Numbered from the stretch's first letter, positions 37,980 through 47,820 are shown. The stretch is 64,000 bases of DNA from Pseudomonas sp. S35 (GCF_009866765.1 NZ_CP019431.1:5518001-5582000), one strand, 5' to 3'. Notes: a model not told the origin generated them from the letters alone. A program made the numbers and translations.

Positions 37980-38360
37980 ATGATTCGCACGACACTCGCC
38001 GCCGGCGCCCTGCTTCTCGCCGTCTGCGGCGCAGCCACCGCCGCCGACAACCCGGCGCTGAAAAAATGCATGGACGGCGCCAACACCACCGCTGACATGG
38101 TCGGTTGCAACGTCAAGGAAGCCAAGGTGCAGGACACACGCTTGAACAAGGCCTACAAGACCGCCCTCGCCGCCCAGGAAGGTACGCGCAAGCAGCAACT
38201 GCAAGACGTACAGCGGCTGTGGATAAAATACCGGGATGCCAATTGCGGGTTCATCGGCTCAGCCACCGGCGGCACCATCGACCAGGTCAACGGCACCGGC
38301 TGCGTGCTGGACATGACCCAGGCGCGCGCCCAAGAACTGGAAGACCTGGTCGGGCCGTGA
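37980..38360 (+). CDS. DUF1311 (LprI-like) exported protein
   Basis: The 126-residue protein has a signal peptide cut after ATAA (residue ~22) and four cysteines in the mature part (KKCMD, VGCNV, ANCGF, TGCVL), as expected for the periplasmic DUF1311 family. The YRDANCGF segment is the family hallmark. Mycobacterial LprI inhibits lysozyme; such activity here is only a family-based guess. Confidence 0.85.
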   Translation: MIRTTLAAGALLLAVCGAATAADNPALKKCMDGANTTADMVGCNVKEAKVQDTRLNKAYKTALAAQEGTRKQQLQDVQRLWIKYRDANCGFIGSATGGTIDQVNGTGCVLDMTQARAQELEDLVGP

Positions 38361-38363
38361 TTG

Positions 38364-38393
38364 TGTGGCGAGGGTGCTGGTTCCCTGGCCACA
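38364..38393. terminator. Imperfect hairpin between convergent genes
   Basis: TGTGGCGAGGG (38364-38374) pairs imperfectly with CCCTGGCCACA (38383-38393). It looks like a degenerate REP and lies between the DUF1311 and SulP stops. Confidence 0.45.
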
Positions 38394-38402
38394 GAGGCTC
38401 AA

Positions 38403-39848
38403 TCAGTCGTGGTGAACCTTGGCACGCTTGAGCAACTTCTTGCAGCGTTCCGACAGATGCAGCACCCGCAAGTGCTTGCCCGCCTTGGTGTAGCGCTCGC
38501 GCAGGGTCATCAGCGCGGCAATCGCTGAATAGTCGACAAAGCTCAGGTGGCGGCAATCCAGCGTTACCTGCTGCGGGTCATTGGCCGGGTCGAACTGATT
38601 CAGAAACGGCGTGGTCGAGGCGAAGAACAAGGTGCCGTGCAGCCGATAGAGCTTGCTGCCGTCGGTTTCCAGGTGCTCATCGGCATACAACTCACGGGCC
38701 TGTTGCCAGGCGAAGTTGAGCGCGGCAATCACGATGCCGCACAACACCGCCGTGGCCAGGTCGGTGAACACGGTGATCACTGTGACCGCAACAATCACCA
38801 GCACATCGTTGAGCGGCACCTTGTTGATCACCCGCAACGACGCCCAGGCGAAGGTCTGCTGGGACACCACGAACATCACCCCCACCAGCGCTGCCAGCGG
38901 GATCCGCTCGATCAGCGGTGACAGAAACAGAATGAACAACAGGATCATCACCCCGGCGAACACCCCGGAGAAACGTCCGCGCCCGCCGGAGCTGAGGTTG
39001 ATCACGGTCTGCCCGATCATCGCGCAACCGCCCATGCCGCCGAACAGGCCCGAGAGCATATTCGCCGCACCCAGGGCTACGCTTTCGCGGTCTGGGTAGC
39101 CACGGGTCTCGGTGATTTCGTCGGTGAGACTGAGGGTCAGCAGGGTTTCCAACAGGCCCACCATCGCCATCAGGAACGCGTAGGGCGCGATGATGCCGAG
39201 GGTTTCCAGGGTCCAGGGAACCTGGGGCAGCGCAAAGGTCGGCAGGCCGCCGGCAATGTGGGCCATGTCGCCGAGGGTGCGGGTCGGCAGGCCGAACAGG
39301 TACACCGCCAGGCCTACGCCCAAGATCGCCACCAAGGCCGGTGGCACCGCACGGGTGAGACGTGGCAGCAGGTAGACGATGGCCATCGTGGCCGCCACCA
39401 GCCCGGTCATCACATACAACGGCGTACCGCTGAGCCAGCTTTCACCGCTCTTGAAGTGCTCCAACTGCGCCATCGCGATGATGATCGCCAGGCCGTTGAC
39501 GAAACCGAGCATCACCGAGTGCGGCACCATGCGCACCAGTTTGCCCAGGCGCAGCAGGCCGAAGGCGACCATGATCAACCCGCCGAGCAGCACCGTCGCC
39601 AGCAGATACTCCACGCCGTGTTGCACCACCAGCGCGACGATCACCACCGCCATCGACCCCGCCGCCCCCGAAACCATCCCCGGCCGGCCGCCGAACAATG
39701 CGGTGAGGGTGCAGATGATAAAAGCACCGTAGAGCCCCATCAGCGGGTTGAGGTGAGCCACCAGGGCAAAAGCGATGCATTCGGGCAGCAGCGCGAACGA
39801 CGTGGTGAGGCCGGCCAGGGCATCGGCGCGCAGACGGGTGAGATTCAT
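38403..39848 (-). CDS. SulP-family anion transporter with STAS domain
   Basis: The 481-residue protein has the SulP start DALAGLTTSFALLPECIAFALVAHLNPLMGLYG, many hydrophobic segments up to about residue 380, and a C-terminal cytoplasmic STAS domain (VTLDCRHLSFVDYSAIAALM). The family carries sulfate, bicarbonate or dicarboxylates. ATG 39848 was chosen because the family motif begins there. No carbonic anhydrase gene is adjacent, so the substrate is open. Confidence 0.9.
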   Translation of the reverse strand: MNLTRLRADALAGLTTSFALLPECIAFALVAHLNPLMGLYGAFIICTLTALFGGRPGMVSGAAGSMAVVIVALVVQHGVEYLLATVLLGGLIMVAFGLLRLGKLVRMVPHSVMLGFVNGLAIIIAMAQLEHFKSGESWLSGTPLYVMTGLVAATMAIVYLLPRLTRAVPPALVAILGVGLAVYLFGLPTRTLGDMAHIAGGLPTFALPQVPWTLETLGIIAPYAFLMAMVGLLETLLTLSLTDEITETRGYPDRESVALGAANMLSGLFGGMGGCAMIGQTVINLSSGGRGRFSGVFAGVMILLFILFLSPLIERIPLAALVGVMFVVSQQTFAWASLRVINKVPLNDVLVIVAVTVITVFTDLATAVLCGIVIAALNFAWQQARELYADEHLETDGSKLYRLHGTLFFASTTPFLNQFDPANDPQQVTLDCRHLSFVDYSAIAALMTLRERYTKAGKHLRVLHLSERCKKLLKRAKVHHD

Positions 39849-39935
39849 GGGGTACCAGGGAGTTGCGGGGGATGAGGCTGGGGATGGTACGGAATTGATC
39901 AACTCGGGGCTAGTCTGGAAGGCCGGGTCGCTGCT

Positions 39936-39955
39936 ATCGGGGGCAAGCCCCCGAT
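39936..39955. repeat. Solitary REP palindrome
   Basis: ATCGGGGGC-AA-GCCCCCGAT is a perfect hairpin, the core of the first REP family without its GTGGG end. Confidence 0.6.
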
Positions 39956-39981
39956 GGCGGCGACTCGGTCTCAAGCGAACA

Positions 39982-40875
39982 TCACACCATCTCGCTGCGA
40001 ATCCACTCAACGACCGACGTACGCTTCGGCACCCAGCCCAGCACCTCGCGGGCCTGCTTGCCACGCACCCGGCTGTTCGAGCCCAGGCCGTAGTTGGCCA
40101 TTTCATAACCCCATTCGGCTTCAGCCTCGGCCAATGGCCAATCCTGCGGCTTGCCCAGCTTCAGCGCGTCAGCAATGGCCGTGGTCATGTCGACAAACGC
40201 CGCCTCGCTGCTTTCCACAAAGTAAAACGTGCCCGGTACATTCTTCGTCAGTGCCAGCAGGTACAGCGCCACCACGTCTTCAATATGCACGTTGGACCAG
40301 ATGTTCTGCCCCGTGCCCACATGGCGCACCACCCCACTCTTGCGCGCCTGCTTGAGCAAACGCGGCAATTGCACGCTGTCACGCTTCACGCCCAGGCTGT
40401 GGCCGTAGATCAGGGTGTTGCAGATCACCGCCGCGTTCACGCCGTCCTGGGCGGCAGCCAGGATCAGGTTGTCGATGGCCACGCGCGCGGCCTTGTCGAC
40501 GGTCGGCTCCGGCAGGTTGCCCTCAACGTAAATGACATCGCTGGCCTTACCGCCCGACGCATCGCCGACAATGCTCGAACCGCTGGTGTGCAGGAACGGC
40601 TTGTTCGACCCCTTCAACGCAGCCAACAGGGTTTCGACGGCGGCACGATGGTCGCTGCTGGCAGCGTTGATCACGGCATCGGCTGTTTGCGCCTGCGCGG
40701 TCAACACGGCGGCGTCGTCGAGGCTGCCGATGACCGGCTTGATGCCCAGGGCTTTCATTTCAGTGGCTTGCTCGGCGCTGCGCACCAGGCCGGTGACATG
40801 GTGGCCGGCCTTGACCAGGCCGGTGGCAATCGAACCGCCGATAAAACCTGCGGCGCCGGTGACGAATACGTTCAT
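39982..40875 (-). CDS. NAD-dependent epimerase/dehydratase-like SDR
   Basis: The 297-residue protein starts MNVFVTGAAGFIGGSIATGL with the GxxGxxG nucleotide motif of extended and atypical SDRs. The expected YxxxK is unclear; IYGHSLGVKRD has the Tyr but lacks the usual Lys, so it may be an atypical SDR or a sensor/reductase. ATG 40875 has no strong ribosome site; GGAG lies only just upstream in rearranged form. Neighbours are a LysR gene and mdaB on the same strand, pointing to redox or electrophile stress. Function unknown. Confidence 0.75.
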   Translation of the reverse strand: MNVFVTGAAGFIGGSIATGLVKAGHHVTGLVRSAEQATEMKALGIKPVIGSLDDAAVLTAQAQTADAVINAASSDHRAAVETLLAALKGSNKPFLHTSGSSIVGDASGGKASDVIYVEGNLPEPTVDKAARVAIDNLILAAAQDGVNAAVICNTLIYGHSLGVKRDSVQLPRLLKQARKSGVVRHVGTGQNIWSNVHIEDVVALYLLALTKNVPGTFYFVESSEAAFVDMTTAIADALKLGKPQDWPLAEAEAEWGYEMANYGLGSNSRVRGKQAREVLGWVPKRTSVVEWIRSEMV

Positions 40876-41021
40876 GGAGGTTGCTCCTGACGGGGTAAGT
40901 GATGGGCCCAGTATCAAGGCTCGGCTCTTGTCGAATAAGCCTCTAGCGCCCAATTCACTCTTGCGCGGCAGTCACGAATCCCGTGGCAGCTGCCTCGGGC
41001 GCGGGAGGTAGTCTGCACGTC

Positions 41022-41918
41022 TCAGCAGGCATACCGCGCCAGCTTGGCCTGGATAAAGTCCAGGAAGCACTGGATGCGCAAGGCCAACTGCGAGTTGCGG
41101 TAGAACACCGCGTGGATCGGCTGGCGATAACCACTGTTGAACGCCTCCAGCACTGGCACCAGGCGCCCGGCGTCAATGTCGGCGCTGGTCATAAAGTTCG
41201 ACAGGCAACAAATGCCCTGCCCTTCCAACGCCAGTTGGCGCAAGGTTTCGCCGCTGGAGGCGGCAATGCCCGGTTGGATCAGCCAGCGGTCGCCTTCCAC
41301 ATGGCGCAGTGGCCAGTGGTTGAGGGTTTCGGTCTGGGTGAAGCCAAGCAGCGTATGGTCGGCCAGCTCGGCCACGGTGGTCGGCGTACCGTATTGCTTG
41401 AGGTAGTCAGGGCTGGCGAGGATATGCAGCGGCGTGCAACCCAGCGCACGCGCATGCAGGGTCGAGTCGGCCAGGGCGCCGATGCGGATGGCGATATCGG
41501 TGCTCTGTTCCAGCAGGTCGATGATCAGGTCATCGCTGTTCAGCTCCAGCTGGATGTCCGGGTAAAGGCTGCGAAACTCGGCGATGTACGGCACGATCCC
41601 ATGCAGCATGAACGGCACGGCAGCGTTGATGCGCAGCCGCCCGGCCGGGTTTTTCTGGCGTGATGACAGGCGCTCTTCCAGCTCATCCATCTGCGCCAGG
41701 ATCAACTTGGCCTGTTCGAAGAAGTATTTGCCCTCCTCGGTCAGGTCCATGCGCCGCGTGGTGCGGTTGATCAGCGTGGTGTCTAGCTTGGCCTCCAGGC
41801 GCGACAAGGTGCGGCTGACTGCCGACGGCGTCTGCCCGACCTGCTCCGCCGCTGCCGAAATCGAGCCGCACTCGATCACGCTGACGAAGATCTGTAGCTC
41901 ATCGGATCGGGCTTTCAC
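41022..41918 (-). CDS. LysR-family regulator
   Basis: The 298-residue protein has the winged helix at about 1-65 (ELQIFVSVIECGSISAAAEQVGQTPSAVSRTLSRLEAKL) and a LysR substrate domain. The sub-type with KARSDEL at the start resembles regulators of NAD(P)H-quinone or drug-response genes. It lies 30 bp after mdaB on the same strand, so the two are probably co-transcribed. The effector is unknown. Confidence 0.88.
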   Translation of the reverse strand: MKARSDELQIFVSVIECGSISAAAEQVGQTPSAVSRTLSRLEAKLDTTLINRTTRRMDLTEEGKYFFEQAKLILAQMDELEERLSSRQKNPAGRLRINAAVPFMLHGIVPYIAEFRSLYPDIQLELNSDDLIIDLLEQSTDIAIRIGALADSTLHARALGCTPLHILASPDYLKQYGTPTTVAELADHTLLGFTQTETLNHWPLRHVEGDRWLIQPGIAASSGETLRQLALEGQGICCLSNFMTSADIDAGRLVPVLEAFNSGYRQPIHAVFYRNSQLALRIQCFLDFIQAKLARYAC

Positions 41919-41948
41919 AGGCTGTCCTCTCTATCGGTTCGCAGCAGC

Positions 41949-42539
41949 TTACACCGAGAGGTTGAAGACCTGCGCCAGATGCTGCTCGTAGCGCGCCACG
42001 TCCACCTCGATGGCCGGGCGTTTCATCACGTCCACGCAGAGGAAGGTCGGCAAGCCGGTCATGCCAAGGAATTCGTTGGCCTTGTGGAACGGGAAGTACA
42101 CCGCGTCCACGCCCTTGGCTTCGAAGAAATCGCTGGGGTCATCGAAGGCTTGCTGCGGTGCGTTCCAGGTCAGGGACAACATGTATTGCTTGCCCTGCAC
42201 CAGGCCGCCGCTGCCGTATTTCTGCGACGCGTCGGAACGGGTGCGACCGTCGCTGGCGTACAGGCTGCCGTGGCCTTCGGTGAAGACTTCGTCGATGTAC
42301 TTCTTGACGATCCACGGCGCACCCATCCACCAACCGGGCATCTGGTAGATGATCACGTCGGCCCAGAGGAACTTGGCGACCTCTTCGGCCACATCGTAGC
42401 CTTCGTCGATATGCGTGACTTTGACGTCGATACCACCACGGTCCAGCACGGCCAGGGCGGCGTCATGCAGGGTGGTGTTGTAGCGACCATCGGAATGGGC
42501 GAACTTTTTGCCGCCGTTGAGCAGGAGTACTTTTTTCAT
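41949..42539 (-). CDS. mdaB: MdaB-like NAD(P)H-quinone oxidoreductase
   Basis: The 196-residue flavodoxin-fold protein starts MKKVLLLNGGKKFAHSDGRYN and has the MdaB segment IYQMPGWWMGAPWIVKKYIDEVFTEGHGSLYASDGRTR. It reduces quinones by two electrons in the cytoplasm. ATG 42539 gives the normal family length. The downstream LysR gene is its probable regulator. Confidence 0.9.
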   Translation of the reverse strand: MKKVLLLNGGKKFAHSDGRYNTTLHDAALAVLDRGGIDVKVTHIDEGYDVAEEVAKFLWADVIIYQMPGWWMGAPWIVKKYIDEVFTEGHGSLYASDGRTRSDASQKYGSGGLVQGKQYMLSLTWNAPQQAFDDPSDFFEAKGVDAVYFPFHKANEFLGMTGLPTFLCVDVMKRPAIEVDVARYEQHLAQVFNLSV

Positions 42540-42657
42540 GGGAGGGCATCCAGAAGTTGAAAATGTCTGGACGCAGACTATCGGCCCTGGCGCTGCGGAA
42601 TAAGCCGTCACCCGGCAAAATACCTTTGATTAAAATGCACGAATACAACAAGCATTG

Positions 42658-43422
42658 TTAACCACTGATCAGCAGATGGCCGCCCAACAGCGCCATGCCG
42701 ATGAAAAAAACCCGCTTGAACAGCACCGCACTGATGCGCTGACGCAACGCTTGGCCCAGCCACATGCCCAACAACGCCGGCACCAGCGCCAGCAGCGAAG
42801 CACTGACTTCACCACCGCCCAGGGTGCCGCGCCAGGCCAATCCCGCCGCCAGCGCCAAGGTCGAGACAGTGAACGAAAGCCCCAGCGCCTGCACCAACTG
42901 GTCGCGATTCAAGCCCAAGGCTTGCAGATAGGGCACCGCTGGAATCACGAACACGCCGGTGGCCGAGGTGATCACGCCGGTGATCAACCCACACAGCGGG
43001 CCCAACCAGCGCTCGGTTTGCGGCTTGACCTTGAAGGTGGGCAACAGCAACCCGCTCAGCGCATACACCAGCAACGCCGCGCCCAACGCCCGCACCACCC
43101 AGTGCCCGCCGTCCATGCCCAGCCACAACGTGCCGAGCCCGGTACCGAAGAAAATCAGCAACAGCATTGGCCACAGGCGTTTGAGCAAGGCGCTCAGGTG
43201 ACCGCCGAATGCCAGTTGCCACAGGTTGGTGACGGTCGAAGGAATGATCAGCAGCGCCGCAGCCTGCGCCGGCAACATAGCCAGGCCGAGCATGCCCATG
43301 GCCACTGTCGGTAGGCCAAGACCGATTACCCCCTTGACCGTGCCGGCCAGCAGGAAGGTGCCGAACACCAGCAGGGTCAAGGCAGGACCGAGGTTTTGGT
43401 AGAACGCGAGGAAGGTCGTCAT
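42658..43422 (-). CDS. TauE/SafE-family membrane protein
   Basis: The 254-residue protein has about eight hydrophobic segments and the repeated GxxxGxxGxGLPT pattern (AGTVKGVIGLGLPTVAMGML) of the TauE/SafE family, which exports sulfite, sulfoacetate and other organic anions. ATG 43422 starts MTTFLAFYQNLGPALT. It is divergent from the LysR gene at 43543, its probable regulator. The substrate is unknown. Confidence 0.87.
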   Translation of the reverse strand: MTTFLAFYQNLGPALTLLVFGTFLLAGTVKGVIGLGLPTVAMGMLGLAMLPAQAAALLIIPSTVTNLWQLAFGGHLSALLKRLWPMLLLIFFGTGLGTLWLGMDGGHWVVRALGAALLVYALSGLLLPTFKVKPQTERWLGPLCGLITGVITSATGVFVIPAVPYLQALGLNRDQLVQALGLSFTVSTLALAAGLAWRGTLGGGEVSASLLALVPALLGMWLGQALRQRISAVLFKRVFFIGMALLGGHLLISG

Positions 43423-43542
43423 AGGGCGATTGTGCGGGTTTGGATGTGCGCTGGAAATTCGCCATATACTGAGGCTGCCTCTTGTTTTGCGGGAGGCTGA
43501 AGGCCTCATCGGGGCCAGTAGAGCCACCAGAGAACCCCAGCC

Positions 43543-44439
43543 ATGCACTTTGACCTCACCGACCTGCGCCTCTACCTGCACACCCTCGACACCGGCAACA
43601 TCACCGCCGGCGCCAGCCGCAGCCATTTATCCCTGGCAGCAGCCAGCGCGCGCATTCGCGCAATGGAAGCTTCACTGGGCATCGAATTGCTGGAGCGCGG
43701 CCGCCGTGGCGTTACCCCAACCGCCGCTGGCAAAGCACTGGCCCGCCATGCCCGACTGCTGCTGCAACAGGCCGACCATCTGCAACAGGACCTGGCGGAA
43801 TACGCCAAGGGCATCAAAGGCCAGGTGCGCCTGCTGTGCAACACCACGGCGCTCAGCGAATACCTGCCTGAACTGCTGGCGGATTTTTTATGCGAACACC
43901 CCAACCTCGACATCGACCTGCAGGAGTTGCCCAGCCTGCGCATCACCCAGGCGTTGCGCCAAGGTACGGCGGACCTGGGGATAATTTCCGATGCGGTCGA
44001 CACCCATGGCCTGCAAACCCTACCCTTTCGCGACGACCCGCTGGTACTGATCCTGCCCGTGGACCATCCCTTGGCCGCGAGCCCGGTGAGTTTTATTGAC
44101 AGCCTGCAATTCGACTACGTCGGCCTGGCCGCCCACAGTGCACTGGCGGTGTACCTGGAAGAACAAGCGTTGCACGCTGGGTTTCGTTTGCAGACGCGTA
44201 TTCGCGCCGAGGGCTTCGATGGGGTGGTTCGCATGGTCGCCCGAGGCGCGGGCCTGGGCATCGTGCCCCAGGCGGCCCTGGACCGCTGGCCGCTGACGCG
44301 CTCGTTCAAGGCCCAGCCTTTACGGGAAGACTGGGCCTGTCGCCAACTGTTGCTGTGCGCACGTTCGTTCGACCAGTTGCCGGGTTACGCCAAGGCCTTG
44401 TTCGACGCCTTGGCCTTGCCCTTGCGGAAAAACCCGTAG
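43543..44439 (+). CDS. LysR-family regulator
   Basis: The 298-residue protein starts MHFDLTDLRLYLHTLDTGNITAGASRSHLSLAAASARI, a LysR winged helix, with a co-inducer domain after about residue 90. It is divergent from the TauE/SafE gene (120 bp gap). Its last 55 bp overlap, on the other strand, the 3' end of the permease gene at 44385, so both proteins are encoded by the same DNA there. Confidence 0.88.
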   Translation: MHFDLTDLRLYLHTLDTGNITAGASRSHLSLAAASARIRAMEASLGIELLERGRRGVTPTAAGKALARHARLLLQQADHLQQDLAEYAKGIKGQVRLLCNTTALSEYLPELLADFLCEHPNLDIDLQELPSLRITQALRQGTADLGIISDAVDTHGLQTLPFRDDPLVLILPVDHPLAASPVSFIDSLQFDYVGLAAHSALAVYLEEQALHAGFRLQTRIRAEGFDGVVRMVARGAGLGIVPQAALDRWPLTRSFKAQPLREDWACRQLLLCARSFDQLPGYAKALFDALALPLRKNP

Positions 44440-45791
44440 TACACCGCCGACAGAATCAGCAGGAACGGCACGCCAAACACCAGCGTCATCTTGAACGCTT
44501 CGGTGAAATACGTGGTGATCATCACCGCCCCCATCAGCACCAGGCCCAGCAAGGTGCTGTAGGGAAACAGGCGCAGTTGGAAGGACAACTTCGGCCCGCC
44601 ATGACGCTGGCGATAGCGGCGGAAAAACAGGTGCGTGAGGAAGATCATGAACCAGGTGAAAATCGCGCCAAACATCGAGATCGCCATCATCAGGGTGAAC
44701 GAGCTTTGCGGGTACACCACGTTGAGCAATGTCGCCAGGGCAATGCCCGAGCTGGACAGCAGCAGCGCATTCAGCGGGATGCCACTCTTGCTCAAGGCGC
44801 CCATGGACTTGGGCGCAAACCCGGCGCGGGACAAACTGAACATCATGCGCGTGGTGATGTAGAGCTGGCTGTTCATCGCCGACAGCGCAGCGATCAGGAT
44901 CACAAAGTTCATCACCCCGGTGGCACCGGGAATGCCGATGGTCTGCATCACCGTGACGAACGGGCTCTGGGTCTGCCCGGCCTGGTTCCACGGCACAATG
45001 GCCAGCATCAGCGCCAGGGTCAGCAGGTAGAACACCACCAGGCGCACGATGGTCGCGCGAAAGGCCTTCTTCACCGCCTGCTCCGGGTCGGCCGCTTCAC
45101 CGGCGGCTACGGCGATCATCTCCACGCTCAAATAACTGAAGATCGACACGATCACCGCGATCCACATACCGCTCAAGCCATGGGGGAAGAACCCGCCGTG
45201 CGCGGTGTAATTCTGCACGCCGTAGTCCGGGTTGCCGGAGCCGAACACCACGTACACCGCCAGGATGATGAAGCCGACGATGGCGCTGATCTTGATGGTG
45301 GAGAACCAGTATTCGAAGTTGCCGAAGGTCTTCACGCTGATGGCGTTCAGTGCAATCAGCACACTGGAAAACGACACGATCCACACCCACTCCGGCACGT
45401 TGGCGAACCAATACTTCATGTACATCGCCACCGCAGTGACCTCGGCGCCCACCGCCAACACGATCGCCGCCCAATACGCATAACGCACCAGGAACCCGGC
45501 GAGCGGGCTGATATAGAACTCGGCATACGCGCCAAAGGAGCCCGAGGTGGAATGCGCGACGGTCATCTCCGCCAGGCAGCCCATCAGCAGCAAGGTGATC
45601 AGCGCGCCAATGGCGTAGCTCACCAGCACGCTGGGCCCGGCGTAACCGATGGCGTAGGCGCTGCCCATGAACAGCCCGGTGCCGATGGCGCCACCGATGG
45701 CGATCATGCTCATCTGGCCGCAAGTGAGCTGGCGCCGCAGGCCCAGTTCACGTTGGGTGATTTCGGCAAAGCCGGTGTCTGGCGTGGTCAC
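44385..45791 (-). CDS. Amino acid permease of the kyn cluster
   Basis: The 468-residue APC-family permease has about twelve hydrophobic segments and the family start LTCGQMSMIAIGGAIGTGLFMGSAYAIGYAGPS. The start is GTG 45791 with GGGG 8 bases upstream; no ATG lies before the family start. A hairpin without a T-tract separates it from kynU upstream on the same strand, so read-through from kynU is likely. A homologous permease sits beside kynU in P. aeruginosa, so a tryptophan or kynurenine substrate is inferred. Confidence 0.85.
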   Translation of the reverse strand: MTTPDTGFAEITQRELGLRRQLTCGQMSMIAIGGAIGTGLFMGSAYAIGYAGPSVLVSYAIGALITLLLMGCLAEMTVAHSTSGSFGAYAEFYISPLAGFLVRYAYWAAIVLAVGAEVTAVAMYMKYWFANVPEWVWIVSFSSVLIALNAISVKTFGNFEYWFSTIKISAIVGFIILAVYVVFGSGNPDYGVQNYTAHGGFFPHGLSGMWIAVIVSIFSYLSVEMIAVAAGEAADPEQAVKKAFRATIVRLVVFYLLTLALMLAIVPWNQAGQTQSPFVTVMQTIGIPGATGVMNFVILIAALSAMNSQLYITTRMMFSLSRAGFAPKSMGALSKSGIPLNALLLSSSGIALATLLNVVYPQSSFTLMMAISMFGAIFTWFMIFLTHLFFRRYRQRHGGPKLSFQLRLFPYSTLLGLVLMGAVMITTYFTEAFKMTLVFGVPFLLILSAVYYGFFRKGKAKASNKALA

Positions 45792-45834
45792 GTGGTGTAC
45801 CCCTTTATTATTATTTGAAGATTGACTCGATCCC

Positions 45835-45858
45835 TGTGGGAGCAAGCCCACTCCCACA
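45835..45858. repeat. REP-type hairpin between kynU and the permease
   Basis: TGTGGGAG / CTCCCACA is a perfect 8-bp stem. The minus strand has no T-tract after it, so it may stabilise mRNA ends rather than stop transcription. Confidence 0.6.
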
Positions 45859-45876
45859 TTTTGATCTGTGTTTTAT

Positions 45877-47127
45877 TCAGGTAACGCTGTGGCGGACTTT
45901 GAATTGCGGTTGGTCCCAGGTGTGCTCATCAAGGATTTCACCGAGGATTTCCACGGCGTCCCACACCTCGGTAAAGCTCGTATACAACGGCGTAAACCCA
46001 AACCGCATGATCCGCGGCTCGCGGTAATCGCCAATCACACCTCGAGCGATCAGGGCCTGGATCACCGCATAACCTTCAGGGTGCTCAAAGCTCACATGGC
46101 TGCCACGCCGGGCATGTTCACGCGGGGTGATCAACACCAGGCCGTGAGCCGCGCAACGGGCTTCAACCCACTCAATAAACAGGTCGGTCAATGCCAGGGA
46201 TTTGGTACGCAGACTGGCCATGTCGGTCTGTTCGAAAACCTCCAGCCCACACTCCACCATCGCCAGCGAGGTAATCGGCTGGGTGCCGCACAGGTAGCGG
46301 GCGATACCGGCGCTCGGCGCATAGTTGTACTCCATAGCGAATTGCCGGGAGTGCCCGAACCAGCCCGACAGCGGCTGGCGCACCAGGTCCACCAGCGCCG
46401 GATTGACCCACACAAACGCCTGGGAGCCTGGCCCGCCGTTGAGGTATTTGTAGGTGCAGCCAATCGCGTAATCGGCCCCGGCGCTGTGCAGGTCGATGGG
46501 TACCGCGCCCGCCGAGTGGGCCAGGTCCCAGATACTCAAGGCCCCGCACTCGTGACTCAAGGCGGTGAGCGCCTGCATGTCGTACATGTAGCCGGTCTTG
46601 TAGTTGACGTGGGTGAGCATCACCACCGCCACATCGCCGTCGATGGCCTGGGGCAGTTCGTCCGGGCTGTTCACCAGGCGCAGGGAGTAACCCTGTTGCA
46701 GCAAATCGGCCAGGCCTTCGGCGATGTACAGGTCGGTGGGAAAGTTGCTCGCTTCGCTGACGATCACCTTGCGCGCAGGCGCGCGTTGGCGCTGTACGGT
46801 CAGCGCAGCGCTGAGCACTTTGAACAGGTTGATCGAGGTGGTATCGGTGATCACCACTTCGCCGTCACGCGCACCGATCAGCGGTGCCAGGCGGTTGCCC
46901 AGGCGCTGGGACAAATCCGCCCAGCCAGCGCTGTTCCAGCTGCGGATCAAACCATTGCCCCACTCCTCGGCAATCACCTGCTGCGCCCGCGCCAGCGAGG
47001 CCACCGGGCGCGCGCCGAGGGAATTGCCGTCGAGGTAGATAACCCCCTGCGGCAACGCGAACTGATGGCGCAGAGGCGCCAGCGGGTCCTGGGCGTCGAG
47101 GGTTTGGCAGTGGCTTCGGGAGGTCAT
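45877..47127 (-). CDS. kynU: Kynureninase
   Basis: The 416-residue PLP enzyme cleaves kynurenine to anthranilate and alanine. It begins [33 protein letters not shown], and the PLP lysine is in [13 protein letters not shown]. The length and motifs are those of bacterial KynU. It is divergent from the Lrp-family gene kynR, with a candidate regulator site between. Its product, anthranilate, is the substrate of antABC 5.4 kb away. Confidence 0.95.
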   Translation of the reverse strand: MTSRSHCQTLDAQDPLAPLRHQFALPQGVIYLDGNSLGARPVASLARAQQVIAEEWGNGLIRSWNSAGWADLSQRLGNRLAPLIGARDGEVVITDTTSINLFKVLSAALTVQRQRAPARKVIVSEASNFPTDLYIAEGLADLLQQGYSLRLVNSPDELPQAIDGDVAVVMLTHVNYKTGYMYDMQALTALSHECGALSIWDLAHSAGAVPIDLHSAGADYAIGCTYKYLNGGPGSQAFVWVNPALVDLVRQPLSGWFGHSRQFAMEYNYAPSAGIARYLCGTQPITSLAMVECGLEVFEQTDMASLRTKSLALTDLFIEWVEARCAAHGLVLITPREHARRGSHVSFEHPEGYAVIQALIARGVIGDYREPRIMRFGFTPLYTSFTEVWDAVEILGEILDEHTWDQPQFKVRHSVT

Positions 47128-47182
47128 GGGCGATCCTGGTTTTTATAGTGAAGATGGACCAAATAATGAACGAAGTTTTAGA

Positions 47183-47240
47183 GAATTTTCGTGCAAAGTG
47201 GTGGGTAACAGGCTAATTAAGCTGTAGGAAATTCGAATTT
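47183..47240. promoter_or_regulatory. Candidate KynR-binding region between kynU and kynR
   Basis: GAATTTTCGTGCAAA (47183-47197) matches GAATTTTCTTGCGAA upstream of kynB (58579-58593) in 13 of 15 bases. A perfect 12-bp palindrome AAATTCGAATTT lies at 47229-47240, nearer kynR. AT-rich imperfect palindromes are typical Lrp-family sites. Confidence 0.55.
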
Positions 47241-47270
47241 AACCCCCAAACACGCGGATTTATTCTAACC

Positions 47271-47744
47271 ATGATTCTTGACGCCACCGACCTGCGCCTC
47301 CTGCATTTCCTGCAACAGGATGGCCGTATCAGCAATCAGGAACTGGCGGAAAAAGTCGCGCTGTCGCCCTCCGCCTGCCTGCGCCGTTTGCGCCTGCTGG
47401 AGAGCGAAGGAATCATCAGTGGTTACCGTGCGGTGCTCAATGCCGAACAACTGGGGATCGAACTCGAAGCCATCGTCCACCTGTCATTGCGCCAGGACGT
47501 GGAGGACTGGCATGAGACGTTTATCAAGAAGGTGCAAGGCTGGCCGGAAGTGGCAAGCGCCTATGTGATCACCGGCGCCAGCAACTATGTGCTGCGGGTG
47601 CAGGCGCGCAACCTCAAGCACTTTTCTGACTTTATCGTGAACCACCTGAACCGCACGGCGGGGGTGATGGATATACGTTCGGAGATTGTGTTGCAGAAGA
47701 TCAAGGATCGGGATGAGGTGTTGGATTTGGTTGTGCGCAAATAA
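47271..47744 (+). CDS. kynR: Lrp/AsnC-family regulator of kynurenine genes
   Basis: The 157-residue protein has an N-terminal helix-turn-helix (LRLLHFLQQDGRISNQELAEKVALSPSACLRRLRLLE) and a C-terminal RAM domain (ASAYVITGASNYVLRVQAR). Divergent placement with kynU matches KynR, which in P. aeruginosa activates the kyn genes in response to kynurenine. A bidirectional REP hairpin follows its stop. Confidence 0.9.
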   Translation: MILDATDLRLLHFLQQDGRISNQELAEKVALSPSACLRRLRLLESEGIISGYRAVLNAEQLGIELEAIVHLSLRQDVEDWHETFIKKVQGWPEVASAYVITGASNYVLRVQARNLKHFSDFIVNHLNRTAGVMDIRSEIVLQKIKDRDEVLDLVVRK

Positions 47745-47762
47745 CTGAAACGCCATAAATCC

Positions 47763-47812
47763 AATGTGGGAGGGGCGGTGCGACGATTCGACTTGCCCCC
47801 TCCCACATTTTT
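47763..47812. terminator. REP-type bidirectional terminator, kynR/catA
   Basis: AATGTGGGAGGGG and CCCCTCCCACATT pair across an 18-22 base loop, with T residues after it on the plus strand. It lies between the kynR and catA stops. Confidence 0.7.
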
Positions 47813-47820
47813 GACCGCAT

